Shown: positions 35,195-46,610 of the stretch, one piece after another | Layout of the letters: each line of letters opens with the position of its first letter | Position numbering within the stretch: position 1 is the first letter of the stretch | Assembly (NCBI GenBank): GCA_903851195.1 | Contig: CAINNJ010000046.1 | Coordinates: forward strand, 124,001 to 188,000 | Direction of reading: 5' to 3' | DNA: 64,000 bases | Source: an uncultured Acidobacteriia bacterium | Lineage (GTDB): Bacteria; Acidobacteriota; Terriglobia; Bryobacterales; Bryobacteraceae | Made by a program: the position numbers and the translations under genes | The notes under the pieces: generated by a model | Told to the model about the DNA's origin: nothing | Seen by the model: the letters and a program-made list of their open reading frames with translations, nothing else | Databases searched by the model: none

Positions 35195-36593
35195 GGTTCT
35201 TGTTCTCTCTCTGGCCGCGGCGGCCGGCGCGTTCGCGCATGTCGGCAGTCCCGATGTCTTCTTTCAGGGCAAGGCCGGGCCGTATCCGGTGCTGGTCTCC
35301 ATCCGCCCTCCGGACGTGATCCCGGGCATTGCCCACGTGCAGGTGCGCGCCCTCGCCGCCGGAGTTCAGAAGGTGGAACTGGCGCCCACGCCCATGACCG
35401 GCGAAGCCTCGAAACATCCGCCCGTGGCCGACGTGGCGGAGCGGACACCGGGAGATCCGAACGGCTTCGAAGGCGCCGTCTGGCTGATGGGCTTCGGCTC
35501 CTGGGAGGTGCATGTGCGCGTCTCCGGCCCCGCGGGCGCGGGTGAACTCGCGGTGCCCGTTCCGGCGATCGCCACGAAAGCGAGCGCGATGCAGAGCGGG
35601 ACCGGCTACTTCCTCTTCGGCATGATGCTGTTTCTCTCCGTGGGTCTGGTCGCGATGGTGGGCGCCGCCGTGCGCGAAGCGAGGCTCGAACCGGGCGTCG
35701 CCGCGCCCGCCTGGGATCGCCAGGCAGTCCTGTGGATGAGCTTTGCAGCCGTCGTGGTCACGGCCCTTCTCTGGTTCGGGAAAAACTGGTGGGCGGACGA
35801 CGCGGCCACCTATGCGCGCCGGCTCTACAAGCCGCTCGGCGCCTCTGCCTCCGTGGACGGCGCGGGCCACATGGAACTGCGCCTCACCGATCCCGGCTGG
35901 ATGGCCATGCGGAAACTCGACGATCTGGCGCCCGACCATGGCCACCTGATGCACCTGTTCCTGATTCGGTGGCCCGCCATGGATCAGGTTTTCCATCTGC
36001 ATCCGGACCAGATGGCGACCGGTTACTTCGGGCAGGATCTGCCCGAAGTATCGGCCGGTCAATACCGGATCTACGCGGATATCGTGCATGAGAACGGGCT
36101 CGCGGAAACGGCTGTCGGAGAGGTCGCACTGCCGGATGTGTCCGGCAAACCGCTGTCCGGTGACGATGCCGGAGGCGCCGCGATTCCCACCGGCAACAGC
36201 TTCGCTCTGCCCGACGGCTACCGCATGGTCTGGCGCCACGATCCGGCCGATAAGGTGACCTCGAAAAAGTTGCTGTTATTCCGCTTCGCCATCGAAGACG
36301 CAGAGGGACGCCCCGCTGGAGACCTGGAGCCTTACATGGGAATGGGCGGCCACGCGGAGTTCGTGAAATGCGATGGCTCAGTCTTCGCGCATGTCCACCC
36401 CACCGGTTCGGTGCCGATGGCCTCGGTCAACGTCGCCTCTCCCGAAGCCATGATGGCCATGCACCAGATGGAGGTCGGCCCGGAGGTCTCGTTTCCCTAC
36501 GGTATTCCAACGCCGGGCGACTACCGGATTTTCGTGCAGATGAAACGCGCAGGGAAAGTGCTCACCGGTGCCTTCGATCTCACCGTGAAGTAA
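35181..36593 (+). CDS. Exported/membrane protein with two His/Met-rich domains, putative metal handling
   Basis: 470 residues from GTG 35181. Signal segment (1-19), an Ig-like domain (about 20-130; VSIRPPDVIPGIAHVQV, reminiscent of FixH/YtkA-type folds), two membrane helices (about 138-160 and 188-208), and a C-terminal region with two similar modules: DHGHLMHLFLI...FHLHPDQ (about 252-280) and YMGMGGHAEFV...FAHVHPTG (about 385-412), then MMAMHQME. Paired His/Met clusters of this kind occur in periplasmic copper-binding proteins, so copper or other metal handling is inferred, not shown. Confidence 0.78.
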   Translation: MSAVKVLVLSLAAAAGAFAHVGSPDVFFQGKAGPYPVLVSIRPPDVIPGIAHVQVRALAAGVQKVELAPTPMTGEASKHPPVADVAERTPGDPNGFEGAVWLMGFGSWEVHVRVSGPAGAGELAVPVPAIATKASAMQSGTGYFLFGMMLFLSVGLVAMVGAAVREARLEPGVAAPAWDRQAVLWMSFAAVVVTALLWFGKNWWADDAATYARRLYKPLGASASVDGAGHMELRLTDPGWMAMRKLDDLAPDHGHLMHLFLIRWPAMDQVFHLHPDQMATGYFGQDLPEVSAGQYRIYADIVHENGLAETAVGEVALPDVSGKPLSGDDAGGAAIPTGNSFALPDGYRMVWRHDPADKVTSKKLLLFRFAIEDAEGRPAGDLEPYMGMGGHAEFVKCDGSVFAHVHPTGSVPMASVNVASPEAMMAMHQMEVGPEVSFPYGIPTPGDYRIFVQMKRAGKVLTGAFDLTVK

Positions 36594-36609
36594 CCGGATC
36601 GCACACCGG

Positions 36610-37521
36610 TCAGGGCAGCAAAAAGCGGTCGCCGCGCCCCCTGGCGTCGGCCACATACAGCGCCGCGCCGGTCACGGCCAGCAAGGCAGGCGCACGATGA
36701 GGCTGCCCGGGTTCGCAGCTGTAGGTCGCGAGAATATGCCCTCGTTTATCGACTTTGAAAACAGTCGCGGCATTCGCTCCAGGGTCGTCGCGCAGAAGAT
36801 ACAGGAACCCCGAATCTGTGGCCGCCGCGGCGATGCGATGCGGGCTGCTCAACGGCACACCAGCGCTGATCTTTGCCTGCTGGTCGAAGATCAGCAGTTC
36901 GCCGGAGAGTCTGTTCACGAAAACGACGTCGCCGTTTTCCGACAGCAGCGGAATCGCAACCCGGTTATTCAATGCAGGTACATCGCCCTGAGTTGTTCGT
37001 CTGGACAACGCGGATACCTCTTCGAGGCGCCCGCCGCTGACTCTGTCGAAATGGAGCGCGCCGGAACCATAGAAAACGATTTCATCATTTCCTGCCGTGA
37101 CAATCCGCCGCAACGGATCAGTCTCCACCACGCGCAGCCCGGATTTGATCCGGACCCCTGCCGGGTCGTACTGGTCCAGCCAGATGGATTCGCCCCCCAC
37201 AACACACCAGATACTTCCGTTGGGTGTGGGAAGCACGGCCAGGGGACCGGCATGAAGATAGAAAACATTCTCGGTCGATTTGCGAATCTGTCCGTCCGGG
37301 CCGCCGGACACAAACGCCGCAGTCGGCAGTTGCATGCCCGATCTTCGAATCACCGCATAAGTGATGCCGCCTGACGAAGGGGAGAGGGCCGACTGGATAA
37401 TCTTACCGGATCTGTCCCGTTGAAGATCCGCGCCGAGATCAAATGCGGCCACAGACTGCAACGGTACGGTTTGCGCCGTGAGCCCCTCGGAAAACAGGAT
37501 TAAAGCCGCGATGACCAACAC
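36610..37521 (-). CDS. Secreted beta-propeller-like protein of unknown function
   Basis: 303 residues: GTG start, signal peptide (1-17, ending LTAQ) and repeated strand patterns with Gly-Asp turns (DGQIRKSTENVFYLHAGP, GDVVFVNRLSGELLIFDQQ, DKRGHILATYSC) suggestive of a beta-propeller. It lies 66 bases downstream of rbfA on the same strand and ends near the convergent His-rich gene. Function unknown. Confidence 0.7.
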   Translation of the reverse strand: MLVIAALILFSEGLTAQTVPLQSVAAFDLGADLQRDRSGKIIQSALSPSSGGITYAVIRRSGMQLPTAAFVSGGPDGQIRKSTENVFYLHAGPLAVLPTPNGSIWCVVGGESIWLDQYDPAGVRIKSGLRVVETDPLRRIVTAGNDEIVFYGSGALHFDRVSGGRLEEVSALSRRTTQGDVPALNNRVAIPLLSENGDVVFVNRLSGELLIFDQQAKISAGVPLSSPHRIAAAATDSGFLYLLRDDPGANAATVFKVDKRGHILATYSCEPGQPHRAPALLAVTGAALYVADARGRGDRFLLP

Positions 37522-37587
37522 TTCCCAGCTTATGGCAAGACCGGAAGCACCGGTTCGCCATGACGCCGTTCCTTTGTGAAGAAACTG

Positions 37588-37938
37588 CTAATCGCGCGCT
37601 TTGGTGCGTTTGGCGCGGCGCAGCAGAAAATCGATCCGCCCGTCCGCGTCCGGATGCGAATCCACGCCGAAGTGCAGTTCGGGAACGCGGCGCAGGTTCA
37701 GCCGCGAAGCGAGTTCATGACGCAGGAAATTCTCCGCGTGCTGCAACGCCGTCAGAGCCTTCTTCTCTTCCCCGCTGTCCACGGCCACTTTCACATGGGC
37801 ATGGCGCATATCGGGGGAAACCTCGACAATCGTGACCTGTACATTGGCGACGCGGGGGTCGTCCATCTCAAAACCAATCAGTTCCGACAGTTCCTCTTTG
37901 ACGGCTTCGGAAACCCGCCGGGAACGATGCTCATCCAT
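37588..37938 (-). CDS. rbfA: Ribosome-binding factor A
   Basis: 116 residues, normal for RbfA, a KH-type protein needed for 30S maturation and 16S rRNA 5'-end processing. SRRVSEAVKEELSELI and the RVANVQVTIVEVSPDMRHA...VKVAVDSG pattern are typical. It is the last gene of rimP-nusA-infB-DUF503-rbfA, 12 bases after DUF503. Confidence 0.95.
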   Translation of the reverse strand: MDEHRSRRVSEAVKEELSELIGFEMDDPRVANVQVTIVEVSPDMRHAHVKVAVDSGEEKKALTALQHAENFLRHELASRLNLRRVPELHFGVDSHPDADGRIDFLLRRAKRTKARD

Positions 37939-37950
37939 TTTCGCTCTTCT

Positions 37951-38235
37951 CTACAACCACTCGACATCCGCCCGCACCAGCATCGGGCCCAACTGGCTGG
38001 CGGCTTCATCCTCGACAGACTGCAATACTTTCGCCGCGAACTCGCGGCTGGAAGACACGGTAACGGCCGCCAGAACCGCGCTGTTGTGCAGATCCTGATC
38101 GACGATCTCGGCGACCGCCACGTTGAATTTGTTGCGCAGCCGGTCCTTCAGACTCTTCACAACGTGCCGCTTCTCTTTCAGCGAATGGGCGTGCTCGATG
38201 CGGATTTCCATCGTGAGCACGCCCACCGCCGCCAT
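37951..38235 (-). CDS. DUF503 family protein
   Basis: 94 residues, full length. MEIRIEHAHSLKEKRHVVKS and RLRNKFNVAVAEIVDQDLH match the small ferredoxin-like DUF503 family. Its function is unknown, but it is repeatedly found between infB and rbfA, so a link with translation is likely. Confidence 0.92.
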   Translation of the reverse strand: MAAVGVLTMEIRIEHAHSLKEKRHVVKSLKDRLRNKFNVAVAEIVDQDLHNSAVLAAVTVSSSREFAAKVLQSVEDEAASQLGPMLVRADVEWL

Positions 38236-38244
38236 GACCGGATT

Positions 38245-41706
<3,462 letters not shown>

Positions 41707-41796
41707 ATTCAAGCGATTAATTTACCTGCCTGCCCACCTGGCCGGACGGCCGGCGCAAGTCACCACTACCAACAACATTTGCAACAAAAACCGGAG

Positions 41797-43287
41797 TTAA
41801 CGAGCCGATTCTTTAACGGAATCGATGCCCGTTTCGGTCACCGGCGCCGACTCCGCGCCAACCTCTGCCGATTCCAACATGGTATCAGAACCCGGATCCT
41901 CAACGTTTTCATTCAGGTCCGGCGTGCCGGCCGCTGCCTCGGCCGCGGGTTCCGCCGCCCCGCCGGAGGAATTTGCGTCGCCTCCACCACGCGATTCCTC
42001 CGCAAACTCACCGGGGTTATCCGTATATTCCTGCCCGTAATAACCGTTGATCGCCTGCTGGATCCGGCCAACCGCCTCGTCATCGATACCGGGGATCGAC
42101 TCCAGCTGCTCCGGCGTCATGCCGCCGAGCCGTTCCACAGTCCCGATGTCGCCCTTCACCAGCGCGTCGACGGTCGCTTCGGCCAAACCGTACTCGATGA
42201 GCGCCGATACCGGAGCGCCCGTGGACAACTGGTTGATGGCGTTCTGGACTTCCTGGCGCTTCTCTTCTTCGCTCTTTATGTCGATTTTCCAACCAAGCAA
42301 TTTCGCGGCCAGCCGCACGTTCTGGCCCTTCTTGCCGATCGCGAGAGACAGCTGCGAATCGTCCACAATCACTTCCATGTGGTGTTCCAGCGGGTCCAGC
42401 ACGGTCACGCGGCTGATTTTTGCCGGACTCAGCGCATGCGTCGCAAATTGTACCGGATCGTCGGAAAATTCGATGATATCGATCTTTTCCCCGCGCAGTT
42501 CGCGGATAATCGACTGCACCCGCATCCCCTTCATGCCGACGCAGGCGCCCACGCTGTCCACGTCCCGGTCGCGGCTGAAGACGGCGATTTTCGTGCGCTC
42601 GCCGGCCTCGCGGGCGCATCCCTTGATCAGAACCGTGCCGTCGTAGATTTCCGGTACTTCCTGCTCGAAAAGCCGTTTGACCAGTTCGGAATCCGCCCGC
42701 GAGACCACCACGCCCGGACCTTTCGACGACTTGTCCACAATCCGGATCACACACCTTACGCGGTCGCCCACGCTGTAGCTTTCGAGGCGGGACTGCTCGC
42801 GTTTTGGCAGGCGCGCTTCGGTCTTGCCAAGATCCACCACCAGATCCAGACCTTCCACGCGTTTAATCGTCGTGTTGACCAGTTCGCCGACGCGGTCGGA
42901 ATACTCGCGGTAAATCGTATCCCGCTCCGCTTCCCGAACCTTCTGGAAAATCACCTGTTTCGCGGTCTGCGCGGAGATCCGGCCCAGAGCGTCGGTCGGC
43001 TTCGGAATCCGGACCACGGAACCAACTTCGGCGCCCGGATCGACGCGGCGCGCTTCGGCGAGAGTCATCTCGAGCGCCGGATCGCTGACCACCTCCGTAA
43101 CCGTCTTCACGGCAAAGAGTTTAAGTCCGCCGGACTTCTCGTCGAACACGGCATCGTAGTTTTCGGTCGTGCGAAAGTGCTTGCGGGCCGCGATAAGCAT
43201 CGCGTCCTTCACCGCGTCGAGAACGATTTGGGCGTCGATGCCCTTTTCTTTACTGAGAATTTCAATCGACTGAAAAATGCTGTCCAC
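41797..43287 (-). CDS. nusA: Transcription elongation/termination factor NusA
   Basis: 496 residues. N-terminal RNA-polymerase-binding domain (1-125), S1 domain (about 135-200), two KH domains (about 230-345; CVGMKGMRVQSIIREL, IGKKGQNVRLAAKL), a helix-hairpin-helix-like C-terminal region (about 370-425; TPEQLESIPGIDDEA) and an acidic Gly/Ala/Glu-rich tail (430-496). It modulates pausing, intrinsic termination and antitermination. GTG start with GAGG nine bases upstream. Confidence 0.95.
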   Translation of the reverse strand: MDSIFQSIEILSKEKGIDAQIVLDAVKDAMLIAARKHFRTTENYDAVFDEKSGGLKLFAVKTVTEVVSDPALEMTLAEARRVDPGAEVGSVVRIPKPTDALGRISAQTAKQVIFQKVREAERDTIYREYSDRVGELVNTTIKRVEGLDLVVDLGKTEARLPKREQSRLESYSVGDRVRCVIRIVDKSSKGPGVVVSRADSELVKRLFEQEVPEIYDGTVLIKGCAREAGERTKIAVFSRDRDVDSVGACVGMKGMRVQSIIRELRGEKIDIIEFSDDPVQFATHALSPAKISRVTVLDPLEHHMEVIVDDSQLSLAIGKKGQNVRLAAKLLGWKIDIKSEEEKRQEVQNAINQLSTGAPVSALIEYGLAEATVDALVKGDIGTVERLGGMTPEQLESIPGIDDEAVGRIQQAINGYYGQEYTDNPGEFAEESRGGGDANSSGGAAEPAAEAAAGTPDLNENVEDPGSDTMLESAEVGAESAPVTETGIDSVKESAR

Positions 43288-43371
43288 GGAATTATGCCTC
43301 GATCCTGAAAGAGAACAATTGAAATAACAAGGGTCGTATCAGCCTGTCGTAAGGAACCGGAGGGGTCGGCG

Positions 43372-43959
43372 CTACCACTCAAACTTCAGGTTGGCCCGGC
43401 TCACCAGTTCAAAGGGGAACGTGACCTCCGCGCCGTCGGATAAGGTGACGGTCACGGTTTGATTTTGCGCGGCCGCGATCGCGCCGTCGAAAGTCTTCAG
43501 TTCCAACGACTTTGCCGGATTTCGGGAAGGTGTCTTTTGCGCCCGAACTCCCGGCGTCCGAACTCCCGGCGTCCCGGACCTGACTTCCGGAGTCTCCGAT
43601 CCAACCGCCGCCAGTTCCCTGCCCGCGCCCACCGGTTCCCTGAGAACCACTTTCACCTTCTGTCCAACGAAGCGCTCCCAGTCCTGCCACTTCTTCAGAG
43701 GGCGCTCCACGCCGGGGGAACTGACTTCCAGTTCATACGGACCGCTGATCGGGTCCACCGCGTCCAGTTCGTCGCCGGCTTCGCGGGTGATGAGTTCACA
43801 ATCCGCGTGCGTGATGCCCCCCGGTTTATCGATCACGATACGCAACATCTGATGACGCCCGGAACCTTTCAGTTCGACATCGACGACTTCGAGACCCGCG
43901 GCTTCCGCCACGCGTTCGGTGATCTGCCGGATTTTCGAGAGCGCTTCATCCCGTTTCAT
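43372..43959 (-). CDS. rimP: Ribosome maturation factor RimP with a repeat-derived insertion
   Basis: 195 residues from ATG 43959 (about 150-160 is usual). The N-terminal domain (LEVVDVELKGSG, LRIVIDKPGGITHADCE, YELEVSSPGVERPL) is typical of RimP, which helps 30S assembly. The C-terminal SH3-like domain is split by about 38 extra residues (SGTPGVRTPGVRAQK region) encoded by 15-bp repeats. First gene of the nusA-infB operon; a TTG at 43989 is also in frame. Confidence 0.92.
   Translation of the reverse strand: MKRDEALSKIRQITERVAEAAGLEVVDVELKGSGRHQMLRIVIDKPGGITHADCELITREAGDELDAVDPISGPYELEVSSPGVERPLKKWQDWERFVGQKVKVVLREPVGAGRELAAVGSETPEVRSGTPGVRTPGVRAQKTPSRNPAKSLELKTFDGAIAAAQNQTVTVTLSDGAEVTFPFELVSRANLKFEW
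43543..43572. repeat. Perfect 15-bp tandem duplication inside rimP
   Basis: CCGAACTCCCGGCGT occurs twice without a break (43543-43557, 43558-43572); a degenerate third copy follows. It encodes TPGVR-type pentapeptides on the minus strand. Confidence 0.92.
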
Positions 43960-43990
43960 ATCTGCTGCCGTCTGATCGGGCACGTGCAAT

Positions 43991-44013
43991 AAAAAAGTGG
44001 GCTTGCGCCCACT
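43991..44013 (-). terminator. Intrinsic terminator in the leader of the rimP-nusA-infB operon
   Basis: On the minus strand AGTGGGC-GCAA-GCCCACT (44013 to 43996) is followed at once by TTTTT (43995-43991). It is a 7-bp perfect GC-rich stem with a GNRA-type loop, located 32 bases upstream of the rimP ATG and downstream of the apparent promoter, so it can act as an attenuator. A second small hairpin (CTTTGG/CCAAAG, 44032-44037 and 44015-44020) lies just before it. Confidence 0.8.
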
Positions 44014-44039
44014 GCTTTGGTCCGTCCCTGTCCAAAGAC

Positions 44040-44067
44040 AGTATAACAGAATGAAAACTTATGTAAC
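44040..44067 (-). promoter_or_regulatory. Promoter for the rimP operon
   Basis: Minus strand: -35-like GTTACA (44067-44062), 16-base spacer, -10 TATACT (44045-44040). The predicted RNA would start near 44033 and meet the terminator hairpin within about 20 bases. Confidence 0.6.
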
Positions 44068-44270
44068 AGAGGCGTTCACGCCCGCAGCCGGGTGAATCGG
44101 ACGGAGCCGTCCCGCGAGGGAACGGGATCCACCGCTCGCTTCAGGAATCCGGCGTTTGGTTCCGCCTGTTCGTACTAAGCGCTCGTGCCGGCGAGTCCGG
44201 CAACTGCGGTTTCCGCGCCGGAGAAGCTCGCGAATCCGCGCCAAATGCGCTTTCAAACCGCAACCCTCAT
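44068..44270 (-). other. Hairpin-rich non-coding stretch, candidate structured RNA
   Basis: Part of a 544-base gap between rimP and the glycosyltransferase that holds no convincing gene. Read on the minus strand it has several short perfect hairpins in series: GCGGTTT/AAACCGC closing a ~50-base domain, TGCCGG-ACTCG-CCGGCA, TCCCG/CGGGA, GGACG-GCTC-CGTCC and GGCG-TGAA-CGCC. I do not recognise a known RNA family (not 6S, tmRNA, SRP or RNase P by eye). The remaining piece (44271-44503) is AT-rich then GC-rich, with no gene. Confidence 0.35.
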
Positions 44271-44362
44271 TTTTCCTCTAACATAACCAAAGAATACAGT
44301 TGTGATTGATAATCGGTGCGCTAGAATACTTATTTGAAATTTATAATTCAAGGTTGCGGTTT
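44255..44362. repeat. 11-bp inverted repeat flanking an AT-rich promoter-like patch
   Basis: AAACCGCAACC (44255-44265) and GGTTGCGGTTT (44352-44362) are perfect reverse complements. TGCGGTTTCCG also occurs at 44205-44215 and 44355-44365 as a direct repeat. The segment between is about 65% A+T in a GC-rich region. Confidence 0.7.
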
Positions 44363-44503
44363 CCGGTATTTTCATTCGTTCCTTCGGGCCGGAGGCGTGT
44401 TTTGCTGACGTGCTGGTTTGCCGGCTTTTCCACAGGCGCTTCGCGCCCGCATCGCCGCGCTCCGGCGCAGTGAGTACGGAGACAGACGTTTTCACGTTGC
44501 CCC

Positions 44504-45652
44504 ATGCAAATTCTGTTTGTAGGCTATAACCTTTTTCCGGAATCGGGCGGCGTTTTCAATTCCGTCACCCGCTTTATCCGGGCTATGCAGATGTATGGGC
44601 ACGATACCAAATGCATTTCTTTCACGGATTGCCTTGTCAGTTCTCCGCATTCGGATCCAAACTGGCTCAATCTGCCCGTGCCAGGATCCATGCTGGGTAA
44701 ATCCTACGGCTACATCCGGCGCTCTGAACTGCAGCCGGGCGAAGAACTGATTCGGGAAGCGGACGTGGTGTTCGTCCACCTCCTGTATCGCTACCACTGC
44801 ATCTGGGCCGCGCGTGTCGCGCGGGACCAAGGTAAACCGGTGATTGTGGTTCCGCACGGCACGCTGGATCCCTGGGTTTTTACGTATCGCGGTCTGCGGA
44901 AGCGCGCCTGGCTGCATATGCACCGAAACCTGCTTTTTGGCGACGGCAACACGGTCCTGTTTGCCACCCAGGCGGAATCGCTCAAGGCGAAAGCCGTGGT
45001 GACGTCCGCGCGCGAACGCGTAATCTCCTGGTCGGCCGAGCGCCTTACCTGCGGCGGTAAGCCCGACAGACGCCCCGACGGCCAACGTAAACTCCTGATG
45101 GTGGGAAGGCTTCACCCCATGAAGCGCGTCATCGAAACCATCCAGGCACTCCGGCGCGTGGGCGGGTCCCACTGGACTCTGACCGTTGCCGGCCCTCCTA
45201 CCACCGAGATTTCCCCCGACGACCTGCGGAAAGCCGCCGGACCTCTGTGGGACAGTCAGATCCGTTACGTGGGACATCTGGATCGTGAGCAGTTGTTTCC
45301 CCTCTATGCGGAATCCGACGCTCTGCTGCAGTTGTCGCACCGGGAAAACTTTGGCTACGCCGTGGCCGAGGCGATGTGTGAAGGTCTGCCGGTCGTCGTC
45401 TCGGAGGGCGTCGACATCAGTCCGATCGTGTCGAACTGGGATTGCGGTCTGGTTCGGGCAATCCGGTCCGACACCGACATCGACCGGATCCTGGCGGATC
45501 TTCTGGCGCTGTCCACGGAGCGGCTGGGCGCCATGGGCCTCGCCGCCGCCGCCGCCGCGCGAAGCGAGTTCAGCTTCGAACGCTTCGCGGGGTCCGTCAA
45601 CGATCTGGTCGTCAGCACCGTCCGGCAGCGCTCGTTAACCCTTGTAAGCTGA
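44504..45652 (+). CDS. Glycosyltransferase family 4-type enzyme
   Basis: 382 residues, GT-B fold. The N-terminal domain begins MQILFVGYNLFPESGGV, with PHGTLDPWVF; the C-terminal donor-binding domain has LLMVGRLHPMKRVIETI and the family motif HRENFGYAVAEAMCEGLP with two Glu. It transfers a sugar from a nucleotide donor, perhaps to an exopolysaccharide or glycolipid; no other biosynthetic genes are adjacent, so it is an orphan. No clear ribosome site. Confidence 0.92.
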   Translation: MQILFVGYNLFPESGGVFNSVTRFIRAMQMYGHDTKCISFTDCLVSSPHSDPNWLNLPVPGSMLGKSYGYIRRSELQPGEELIREADVVFVHLLYRYHCIWAARVARDQGKPVIVVPHGTLDPWVFTYRGLRKRAWLHMHRNLLFGDGNTVLFATQAESLKAKAVVTSARERVISWSAERLTCGGKPDRRPDGQRKLLMVGRLHPMKRVIETIQALRRVGGSHWTLTVAGPPTTEISPDDLRKAAGPLWDSQIRYVGHLDREQLFPLYAESDALLQLSHRENFGYAVAEAMCEGLPVVVSEGVDISPIVSNWDCGLVRAIRSDTDIDRILADLLALSTERLGAMGLAAAAAARSEFSFERFAGSVNDLVVSTVRQRSLTLVS

Positions 45653-45688
45653 ACGGATTGCCGTCTGCAACCCGGCCCTTCCGCCGTT

Positions 45689-46573
45689 TCAGACCCCGCG
45701 AAACAGTTCGGTGCTGAAATAGCGCTCCATACGGTCCGGAAACACCGTGACCACGGCCGCATCCGGCCCCAACCGGCCGGCCACCGCAACCGCGGCACAA
45801 TAATTGAGTCCGGAACTCGGACCTACCGGAAAGCCGGCCGCGATAATCCGGCGAGTGGTCGCGAGGGCATCTTCGGCACGGACTTCCACGGTTTCGAGCC
45901 CGGGCAGCGCGGTCTCATCGAAAAGGCCGGACACCCGATCCGCCACGCCCGGTATGCGCCCGCTGAAACTGCAGCACTCCGGGTCGGACGTCAGGAAGTC
46001 CACCGGCCTTGCGAATACGGGTACGGAACCGGGGCAGCCCTCGAACAGCCCGACCAGCGTGCCGCCCGTCCCCACGCCGCTCACCACCGCCGCCACGTGC
46101 GGAACCACGGCCAGGATCTCCGGCGCGGTGCCGGTCCGGTGCGCTTCCACATTGAGCCGGTTGGAGAACTGCCGGGGCAGAAAGCCGCCAAGTTCCGCGC
46201 CCAGGCGTTCGGATTCCCGCAGCGCCCCGCCGATACCCAGAGCGCCCGCCGTCATCCGGATCTCCCCGCCAAACGCCCGGATCATCAGAGTGCGTTCATT
46301 GCTGACGCCATCCGGCATGACAGCCAGGAAACGATACCCGCGCTGCGCGCAGGCGAGCGCCATGGCGATGCTGGTGGACCCGCTGGAAGCCTCGATCACC
46401 AGATCGCCCGGATGCAGCATCCCGCGCCGTCCCGCGTCGTCCAGAATGTAGCGCGCCACGCGGTCCTTCGTGGAACCGCTGGGATTTAGGAACTCCAGCT
46501 TGCACCAGATGCCGGGGCCGGATTCGAGCGCTACCCGGACGGTCGGAGTGGTCGATACGGAGTAAGGTGTCAT
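45689..46573 (-). CDS. Cysteine-synthase-like PLP-dependent enzyme
   Basis: 294 residues, fold type II PLP family. The PLP lysine is K36 in NPSGSTKDR; SSGSTSIAMALA binds substrate and VGTGGTLVGL the phosphate. It resembles O-acetylserine/O-phosphoserine sulfhydrylase or SbnA-type synthases, but the first motif has GSTKDR and a short N-terminus, so the exact reaction (cysteine, cystathionine or another beta-replacement) is open. It is divergent from a double-AbrB regulator with a palindrome between them. Confidence 0.88.
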   Translation of the reverse strand: MTPYSVSTTPTVRVALESGPGIWCKLEFLNPSGSTKDRVARYILDDAGRRGMLHPGDLVIEASSGSTSIAMALACAQRGYRFLAVMPDGVSNERTLMIRAFGGEIRMTAGALGIGGALRESERLGAELGGFLPRQFSNRLNVEAHRTGTAPEILAVVPHVAAVVSGVGTGGTLVGLFEGCPGSVPVFARPVDFLTSDPECCSFSGRIPGVADRVSGLFDETALPGLETVEVRAEDALATTRRIIAAGFPVGPSSGLNYCAAVAVAGRLGPDAAVVTVFPDRMERYFSTELFRGV

Positions 46574-46604
46574 TGATCAGGTTAACCTGGATCATGCTAA
46601 CCTG
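46574..46604. promoter_or_regulatory. Palindromic operator candidate between the PLP enzyme and the AbrB-like gene
   Basis: TGATC-AGGTTAACCT-GGATCA (46574-46594) is a near-perfect palindrome around AGGTTAACCT; the half-site AACCTG recurs at 46599-46604. It fills most of the 37-base divergent gap. Confidence 0.6.
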
Positions 46605-46610
46605 CCGAAC

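Noticed and set aside
44059-44256. 65-codon minus-strand open frame upstream of rimP
   Set aside because: Arg-rich with no recognisable features, and the same bases form hairpins; more likely non-coding.
44253-44495. 80-codon minus-strand open frame
   Set aside because: Covers an AT-rich promoter-like patch and an inverted repeat; no ribosome site, no family resemblance.
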